DNA of 12,056 nucleotides from Pigoraptor vietnamica. Lineage: Eukaryota; Opisthokonta; Filasterea. Position 1 is the stretch's first letter; each line of letters opens with the position of its first letter. Location of the stretch: positions 1 to 12,056 of the forward strand of contig CALSCQ010000371.1 in NCBI GenBank assembly GCA_943704525.1, in the 5' to 3' direction. The notes under the pieces are model-generated. The model saw nothing but the letters and a program-made list of their open reading frames with translations, was not told where the DNA came from and made no database searches. Below, piece by piece: positions 7,841 to 12,056 of this stretch. Position numbers and translations under genes: made by a program.

Positions 7841-10156
7841 CAAGTATGCGTGCGCGCGTGTGCATCTTTATATATTGTGTTTGTGCATATGCGCCTCTTT
7901 TTGTGTTCATCGACCGAAAATGTCTGGGCTACTGTTGGTAGTGCGCAAGTCCTAATCACCCTCGCACGTGTTTATCGCAGGGTGCCTTTGGTGTGTACCG
8001 CCAAGCTGTTACATCTCAAGCTGTGACTCCCCAACCGCCCACCCGCCGACTCGTTGTTTCACCCCAAAAACAGCCCGCTCCTCCCCCTTCTCCTCCCCGC
8101 GATAACGGTCGCATGCTCCCTTGTTTGAGCGTATACGTACTGCGTGCATACCCTCTCGCATCTGGCGACTAGCGGAGTTTTTGGACACACGTCTATGACT
8201 CAATTCCATACTCGTCGACTGCGCCTCATTCTGTGTGTTGCGCGCAGGCATCGTCTACAAGGGCGAGTTCCGCGGGACAGTCGTGGCGATCAAGGTGGCC
8301 AAATCACCCGATGACAGCAAGGACGGGAAGAAGGACCCGCACGCGGATAGAGACGACGTCATCAAACTCCCCGTACCAAAGTCGCCTCCCCTCAGAAAGC
8401 TGCCGAACGCCCCTGCTGCCGCACCGGCCGCCGCGTGGGAGGAGAAGCAGGCGCGCGCGAGGCGTCCGTCTCTCCTGCTCAAGGACGTCACCGCCGACGG
8501 ACTGTCCAAGACGATGACGGCGGGCAAGACGTGGCGCGGGCGGGCGGAGAAGGTGGTGGAAATGTTTGCCTCGCTGAATTCGACTCGGCGGCTGTCGAGG
8601 ACCCAAGTGCTGCAGTCCGTCACGGCGGAGGACACAACCAGGCTCCTTTTGGACCAGTTTATACGAGAGGTCGAAACGATGGTTTCTCTCAGACATCCGA
8701 ACATCACGTTATTCATGTGAGTTATGCGCGTGCGAGCTTCGTGGTGCGTGTGCGTGCAGGGGGTAACGTGTTGGGTAAGGTGTGCAACATTCCGCCATTG
8801 CTTCCGTCGTTTCTAACGTGTCCCTTTGTCAGTCTACCTGCTTGTTTGTCTGTCGTCTGTGGGAGTGTGTGGGTGTTGCCGCGTGCTCAACTTTACTCTG
8901 CGGATAGGGGGGCTTCGCTGGACTCGCCGGAAAAGGCGCTCGTGACGGAGTTTATGGAAGGCGGCAATCTTCTCAACAAACTCGTCTCGGCAGAGCCCCT
9001 CTCGTGGGCGACGCGGGTGGGCTTCGCGGTCGATGCAGCGCGCGGAATGCTCTATCTCCACAGTTCGAATCCCCCCGTCATGCACAGGTGCGGTCGCTTT
9101 TTGTGCTTGCGTAACGCGCATGTGAGTTTGTTTGTTTGCGTGTGAGTGTGTGTGTGTTTGCCTGTGTGTGTGTCGTGTATGTGCATGTGTGTGTGTCGGC
9201 GATTTGTTGTGTGGATTGTGGCCCATGTGCGCTGTCGTGGAGCGGTGTTTCATATCATGCTTATGTCTGCAGAGACCTCAAGTCGAGCAATCTTCTCCTC
9301 GACCGCTTTAACCGGTGCGTCCGGACAGTTCGCACCTTGGTTGCGGAACATCGGCGCCGTTGCACTGCGTGTCCTTCCTCGCTCACCGCCTTCCACCCTT
9401 CACTGAACGATGCACCGTATTTCCCCCTCACTAGCATCCTCTCTCCTCCCTTCACTGACCGACGCACCATACATGTACACGCTCACTGGCTTGCGCGTCC
9501 CGCCTTCCACCTTCACTGAACGATGCACCGTATTCCCCACTCACGGGCTTGCGCGCACCCCAGCGTCAAAGTGGCGGACTTCGGCCTTGCGTGCCTCCAG
9601 TCAAAGGACCACCATGACCGAGCCGACGTCGTGGGCACGGCAGCGTACATGGCACCCGAGCTGTTCGAATCCAGCGGGCCGGCGCCGCTTGCGTATGGAG
9701 AATCGCAGGACGTCTACTCGTTCGGTGGGTGCACCGTCTGTTCGGTTCGAGCTGCATTGGCTCTCTGTTTTGTATCTCTGGTTTCAGCGCTAAACACACG
9801 ACTGTGGCGGCAACGTACCCGTGCACACCGCCTGATCGAACTCTGCTTACCGCTCCCCCCCCCCCCCCCCCCCCGCCACTCTCGCAGGCGTCGTCTTGTG
9901 CGAAATTGCGTCGCGCAACCGTGCGTACGAGGACATGAAGGCCATCGCCGCCGGAACGCTTATGGCCGGCATCGTGTACGAAGATTGGAGGCCGACGGGG
10001 CTCGTCCCACACGATACCCCTCCGATGATGAAGGCGCTCCTCCTCGAGTGTCTCGCCAAGGACTTCGACGCGCGGCCGTCGTTCAGGAGTGCGCTGGATC
10101 AGCTGTGCGAAACGGAGAAGGAATGTGCGGGAACGAGCGGTCCCGCTGCAAAGTAG
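2096..10156 (+). CDS. Multidomain transmembrane receptor-like TKL-type protein kinase, 16 exons
   Basis: A single-pass type I membrane protein of 1650 residues. It is predicted to sense an extracellular ligand or matrix and phosphorylate Ser/Thr inside the cell; the ligand is unknown. Exons: 2096-2334, 2653-2897, 3064-3213, 3467-3632, 3916-4477, 4600-5223, 5393-5576, 5790-5896, 6027-6858, 7011-7723, 7981-7990, 8248-8716, 8908-9087, 9273-9314, 9564-9724, 9888-10156 (stop TAG). All introns are GT-AG, and intron phases 2,1,1,2,0,0,1,0,1,0,1,2,2,2,1 keep one open frame (4953 nt). Order: signal peptide (1-31), LamG-like 1 (about 50-255), cadherin-like 1 (405-521), LamG-like 2 (528-682), cadherin-like 2 split around a discoidin-like domain (about 856-1047), cadherin-like 3 (1105-1212), transmembrane helix (1220-1242), kinase (about 1266-1636), short tail. 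Exon joins inside conserved motifs (FMGA, HRDLKSSN, YSFGVV) make the model firm for the kinase. Exons 7-8 are least constrained. The start is the only in-frame ATG before the signal peptide. Confidence 0.88.
2513..2559 (+). repeat. Short imperfect direct duplication in intron 1
   Basis: CTGGGCATCTC occurs at 2513-2523 and 2537-2547, each followed by ATTCGGT (2526-2532 and 2553-2559). This is a roughly 24-27 bp imperfect tandem duplication. The same intron (2335-2652) has CTAAC at 2505-2509 and 2597-2601; the second is a plausible branch point 55 nt before the acceptor. Confidence 0.5.
2971..3000 (+). repeat. (TG)15 microsatellite in intron 2
   Basis: An uninterrupted TG dinucleotide run on the sense strand of the receptor gene, inside intron 2 (2898-3063). 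It is preceded by a degenerate GTGCGTG-rich stretch from about 2921. Confidence 0.95.
3277..3412 (+). repeat. CA-rich tracts in intron 3 (opposite polarity)
   Basis: CA runs at about 3290-3303 and 3389-3410 on the sense strand of intron 3 (3214-3466). Most other repeat-bearing introns of this gene have TG on that strand, so this one is reversed and is complementary to the tracts in introns 2 and 4. Confidence 0.85.
3717..3856 (+). repeat. Long interrupted TG tract in intron 4
   Basis: About 140 nt of TG and TGCG units with few interruptions, the longest repeat of the window, filling the middle of intron 4 (3633-3915). Confidence 0.95.
3853..3871 (+). repeat. Perfect 8-bp hairpin in intron 4
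   Basis: CGCAATCT (3853-3860), loop CAG, then AGATTGCG (3864-3871), an exact inverted repeat. It directly follows the TG tract and ends 44 nt before the start of exon 5. Confidence 0.7.
4328..4800 (+). other. Cadherin-like (tandem-95 type) repeat 1
   Basis: Residues about 405-521 across exons 5 and 6. It begins NTAPVAADRTLSAAEDS, continues with GTDADNEQIGRVVITSLP and KGLLYA, then NDNGVPYASFTYAVVD, and closes with VTINIDAVDDPP. This is the usual start-to-end pattern of the acidic, probably calcium-binding Ig-like repeats found in large surface proteins. Confidence 0.7.
4819..5450 (+). other. LamG-like domain 2
   Basis: Residues about 528-682, mostly in exon 6 with the end in exon 7. Signatures are FSLSFYLRVPS, DVWHHVVLSATSGSFVIFVD, a DG hairpin, and GFTGAFDELTLYDTATS. 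It is followed by HLVAFYPFDDGVG, which parallels the WDFDEGDG tail after domain 1. The exon 6/7 join (phase 0) falls inside the conserved FDE-L element, which supports the splice. Confidence 0.75.
5231..5310 (+). repeat. TG tract in intron 6
   Basis: TG units begin within 8 nt of the donor GTTCGT of intron 6 (5224-5392) and run, with TA and TT interruptions, to about 5310, including a near-perfect block at 5262-5309. Confidence 0.95.
6315..7042 (+). other. Discoidin-like (F5/8 C-type, NPGA class) domain
   Basis: Residues about 856-1047 in exons 9-10. Order: FGTQYGLSTYGVFALLSNDG, LGYGNYEQAYCPST, DFFDVGFETPVYLTGATVFE, NYNPGATVKILA, KWLPVWSG, FEPSVCSVAFSVSALRFE, then WNEVESVAMIGT across the exon 9/10 join. 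This closely resembles the discoidin-type domain of FBXL4-like and protist proteins (NPG motif, W-x-x-L/V-W, and an ending like WNEIDAVELIGT). Its role is probably ligand or surface binding. Confidence 0.7.
6929..6944 (+). repeat. (TG)8 in intron 9
   Basis: A short sense-strand TG run in intron 9 (6859-7010), after a TGG-rich stretch. Confidence 0.85.
7213..7540 (+). other. Cadherin-like repeat 3, membrane-proximal
   Basis: Residues about 1105-1212. It starts VNDAPVPPDVLVDAS, then AAMDVDGNEVLTFNIATRP, LLGSLTKDG, VNVTYTPTQCGADTFTYTAA, and ends IRASVTVVC. This is the complete repeat pattern in a single exon. Confidence 0.75.
7559..7627 (+). other. Transmembrane helix of the receptor kinase
   Basis: Residues about 1220-1242: a Val/Leu-rich hydrophobic stretch from SVVVVPAVVVPV through LLLTMACYM. 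It is followed by a basic stop-transfer segment, SAARRKMRAMEAR. It separates extracellular modules from the kinase and is the only such segment besides the signal peptide. Confidence 0.85.
7756..7838 (+). repeat. Compound (GA)n-(TG)n microsatellite in intron 10
   Basis: About 12 GA units (7756-7779), then TG units from 7782 to 7838 with one CG interruption. It occupies intron 10, immediately upstream of the microexon at 7981. Confidence 0.95.
7981..7990 (+). other. 10-nt microexon encoding part of the kinase glycine loop
   Basis: The sequence GGTGCCTTTG lies between acceptor CAG (7978-7980) and donor GTGTGT (7991). It joins exon 10 (ending LGE, phase 0) to exon 12 (starting GC-ATC, phase 1) and completes GEGAFGIVYKG, the invariant GxGxFGxV motif. 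Without it the motif is broken and the frame shifts into about 90 foreign codons ending at 8517. Both flanking introns are 257 nt. Confidence 0.85.
9141..9197 (+). repeat. TG-rich tract in intron 13
   Basis: Interrupted TG units on the sense strand of intron 13 (9088-9272), which splits the Arg codon of the HRD catalytic motif. Confidence 0.85.
9398..9550 (+). repeat. Three-copy minisatellite in intron 14
   Basis: Copies begin at about 9398, 9450 and 9511 with the core CTTCACTGAMCGAYGCACC. Copies 1 and 3 are identical over 24 nt (9398-9421 and 9511-9534). Copies 2 and 3 also share a CTCAC..GGCTTGCGCG end. The third copy runs into the acceptor region of exon 15, whose AG is at 9562-9563. Confidence 0.75.
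9855..9874 (+). repeat. C20 homopolymer in intron 15
   Basis: Twenty consecutive C ending 13 nt before the first base of exon 16 (acceptor AG at 9886-9887). It occupies the place of the polypyrimidine tract. Exact length is uncertain because long homopolymers are error-prone in sequencing. Confidence 0.9.
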
Positions 10157-10650
10157 CCCAGCGCGCGCATCGGTTGACAGGGCGTCGTTGTGTGTTGGAC
10201 GCCCTTTGCGAACGTATAGTAGTAAAGCGCAGGGTCGAGGGTCGACGTGTGCGATCGTTAACAGAACCGAGAACCATCTAACCCTCACCACCGCGTCAAG
10301 CAGATGCGCCCTTGTGACCTAACACTCACCTTACGCTGCGGAGATCCCTCTTGCCACGCCAGGCATCCCACGCACGCCGACTGAACAATGTGACAACAAC
10401 AACTGTGTGTGTGTGTGTGTGGGCCGCGCATGAACGCACACGGACACGCACGCACACACGCACACAAAGACAGCATTCCTGTCGCACCTGCGCATTGCTG
10501 GCTGCGAACGAATGGCTACTTGGCGCATCTCACTGTGTCATCAATTCGTAAACAGGCCCTGCCGGCTGGGTTCCATCGATAACTTTGCATATCCTTGCGC
10601 TGGCGTTGCCAAAAGTCACAATCACGTCTTCCCGTGAAAGAGGAGCGAAA
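10157..10650. other. Intergenic region between receptor kinase and phosphoribosyltransferase
   Basis: 494 nt with no protein-like open frame. It should hold the 3' end of the kinase transcript and the promoter of the next gene. AGTAAA at 10221-10226 is a weak candidate polyadenylation signal. The only other structure is the TG/CA pair at 10404-10466. Confidence 0.6.
10404..10466. repeat. (TG)9 followed by a CA-rich tract
   Basis: TG units at 10404-10421 and, after a 14-nt GC-rich spacer, an interrupted CA tract at 10436-10466. The two halves are largely complementary and could form an imperfect hairpin or cruciform upstream of the phosphoribosyltransferase gene. Confidence 0.65.
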
Positions 10651-11707
10651 ATGTCGACGCGTTCGGGCTCCATCGTGTTCAGGGACCGCCATGACGCCTC
10701 GCACCGCCTCGCCGCCCATCTGAAGAAGGAGTACGGCGGCACACACCCGCTCATCCTCGCAATCCCCCGCGGCGGCGTTCCCATGGGCAAGATCCTCGCT
10801 GAGGAGCTCGGAGGCGACCTCGACGTCGTGCTCGTGCGCAAGATAGCCGCGCCGATGCACGAAGAGTTTGCGATTGGCGCTGTGGACGAGTCCGGCTACA
10901 CCATGATTAATCAACGCAGTGCTTCGCTGTCCGGCGCCTCCCACGGCTACATTGAAAGGTGCGATGGGCATCTTTTCGTTTGCTTTGCTGCAACGTCTGT
11001 CACTTTGTTTGTATGTCGTGTGAGACATTGCAAAGTCGCTGTGTGTGGGGAGTTTGTTTCGCATACTCAACCGAGTTCACATTGGGTGCTGCTCTGGTAC
11101 ATGTTGCAGGGAGAAGGAGAAGCAGATGGAGACGATGCGTCGCCGCCGACAACAGTACACGGCCATTGCACAGCCCTTCGACGTGGAGGGGCGCGTCGTG
11201 ATTGTCGTCGACGACGGCCTTGCGACGGGCAGCACGATGGCGGCGGCGCTGCGCTCTCTCCGCCACAAGAACCCGCGCAAGCTCGTCTGCGCCGTGCCGG
11301 TCTCTCCCCCGGACACGGTCACGGCCATGCGCCAGCTGTGCGACGACGTCGTCTGCCTGTCGACGCCGGCGAACTTCTCGGCCGTCGGGCAGTGGTACCA
11401 AAATTTTGAGCAGGTGAGGGCACATGCGCACCGCTTGTGCCATGAAGTCTCTGTGGCCGTGAATTGCGTATGGTGTGCTGTCACCGCTTATGTTATTGTG
11501 ATGGGACGTGGTTATACGCATCTCGACGGCGTTGGCGTGACATTGCTGTACTGAACCCGTGTTGCTCTGCAGGTCGACGACAGCGAGGTGATCGCTATTC
11601 TGACCGCACACACGCCCATCAACAGGGCCCGCGAGCAAGTTCCTTCCCAAAAGCTGCAAACGCCCGCGTCGACAGCTTCTCAGGCGGTGGCACGCCCGGA
11701 GGAGTGA
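10651..11707 (+). CDS. Putative phosphoribosyltransferase, bacterial-type family, 3 exons
   Basis: A type I phosphoribosyltransferase fold, which binds PRPP. The acceptor substrate of this 'putative phosphoribosyl transferase' family is not established from sequence. Exons 10651-10958, 11110-11413 and 11573-11707 (phase 2 and phase 0 introns) give 248 residues, close to the family's usual 210-240 plus a C-terminal extension. Signatures: FRDRHDAS near the start, LILAIPRGGVPMG (R40-G42), LDVVLVRKIAAP (R63, K64), EFAIGAVDESG, the PRPP loop VVIVVDDGLATGSTM (D137, D138, T142-T145), LVCAVPVSPPDT, and FSAVGQWYQNFEQ followed by VDDSEVIAIL. The second exon begins with a charged helix (EKEKQMETMRRRRQQY). 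The tail of about 30 residues after VIAIL is Gln/Ser/Ala/Pro-rich. The start has A at -3; there is no upstream in-frame ATG in the open stretch. No targeting signal is evident, so it is probably cytosolic. Confidence 0.88.
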
Positions 11708-12056
11708 GTGGTGGGCTTGCAGTCGTGCAGTCGCTGTCCAACTCACCTAGTCGACGGAAGAGGCTAGGGTTCGCTTGGGAGCCCTTCTCAGAAAGATGCC
11801 TTTTCACTGGCGTTGTCAGAGCTGCTTGGCGCGCCTCTTCTTCTGCGCGTTTTGCGTGAATACACTGAAGAAGGCCACGGAACAAGCGAAAACGGATCGC
11901 CAGTGACGTAAAAGATCGTGTTCAGGGCCTGCTTACTACTGGCTGCATGGGATTTCGCAAAGTGCAACTTCTCCGATCATTTCTCGGGAAATGCGCGACA
12001 CGACGGTCTTTCCGCGGAGTGCGTGAAGTTGTCTGCAATCGTCCCCTCCCTCCCCC
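11708..12056. other. Downstream region without a supported gene
   Basis: 349 nt after the phosphoribosyltransferase stop. The minus strand has two weakly protein-like open frames. One (11885 downward) contains KRAEEEARQAALTTPVKR and could splice at a GTGAGT near 11746. The other is an ATG-less frame of about 62 codons (stop at 11790-11788). They conflict, their GC at third positions is unlike the genes here, and neither is recognised. The window ends in a CT-rich run. Confidence 0.4.

Larger units (their letters stand above)
7697..10107 (+). other. TKL-type Ser/Thr protein kinase domain
   Basis: Residues about 1266-1636 over exons 10-16. The glycine loop is GEGAFGIV (G1273, G1275, G1278). 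The ATP-anchoring lysine is K1293 in VAIK and the helix C glutamate is E1418 in FIREVETM. LRHPNITLFMGASLDSPEKA and LVTEFMEGGNLL follow. The catalytic loop HRDLKSSN has D1495, K1497 and N1500. DFG starts at D1513, APE ends at E1540, then DVYSFGVVLCEIASR and ARPSF. All catalytic residues are present, so an active enzyme is expected. HRDLKxxN and the LFMG/TEFMEGG pattern point to TKL (RAF/MLK-like) rather than tyrosine kinases. About 105 extra residues separate K1293 from helix C. Confidence 0.88.

Noticed and set aside
7991-8247. Reading the microexon onward into intron 11 as a longer exon
   Set aside because: The continuation (VYRQAVTS...) breaks the kinase fold before the catalytic lysine and reaches a stop near 8172, whereas the GTGTGT donor gives an exact glycine-loop join.
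10516-11070. 184-codon minus-strand frame opposite the phosphoribosyltransferase
   Set aside because: It is antisense to a well-supported exon and its intron, with no recognisable domain.
11619-11885. Minus-strand open frame downstream of and overlapping the last phosphoribosyltransferase exon
   Set aside because: Its last third is antisense to a supported coding exon, its codon use does not match the local genes, and it competes with another equally weak frame. It is described only as a possibility in the downstream-region entry.
1-12056. tRNA, rRNA, CRISPR arrays, insertion sequences or transposon genes
   Set aside because: None was seen by reading. The repeats present are simple-sequence or short local duplications, and no transposase or reverse transcriptase motifs appear.

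Overview
The window is protein-coding nuclear DNA from a eukaryote, most likely a unicellular one. It is dense, GC-rich and intron-rich. All 20 introns I could place (two complete and one cut off by the window edge in the first gene, fifteen in the second, two in the third) begin GT, and the 19 with a visible 3' end finish in AG. They are about 100-320 nt long and many carry long (TG)n tracts. Domain content does not fix the lineage. A Ser/Thr receptor-like kinase of TKL type, fused to LamG-like and cadherin-like ectodomain modules, suits a free-living protist such as an apusomonad, amoebozoan or choanoflagellate-grade organism, but this placement is a guess.

Layout. (1) 132-1675, minus strand: an SLC17-type (sialin/vesicular glutamate/phosphate transporter-like) major facilitator gene with its start in the window. 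Its last one or more exons lie beyond position 1. (2) 1676-2095: a 420-nt divergent intergenic region with a nested inverted repeat and upstream ATGs. (3) 2096-10156, plus strand: a 16-exon gene for a 1650-residue single-pass receptor-like kinase. The reading frame closes through all 15 splice junctions. The order is signal peptide, LamG-like, cadherin-like (tandem-95 type), second LamG-like, a second cadherin-like repeat interrupted by a discoidin-like domain, third cadherin-like, transmembrane helix, TKL-type kinase with a long insert between the catalytic lysine and helix C. (4) 10157-10650: an intergenic stretch with a (TG)9 tract followed by a CA-rich tract. (5) 10651-11707, plus strand: a three-exon, 248-residue phosphoribosyltransferase of the bacterial-type 'putative phosphoribosyl transferase' family. 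(6) 11708-12056: no convincing gene.

The genes need not work together. The transporter and the kinase are head to head and could share a promoter region. The receptor is predicted to sit in the plasma membrane, with adhesive or carbohydrate-binding-type modules outside and a probably active Ser/Thr kinase inside. The most unusual features are its domain combination, a domain nested inside a cadherin-like repeat, a 10-nt microexon that completes the kinase glycine loop, and a 42-nt frame-neutral exon that carries the catalytic loop.
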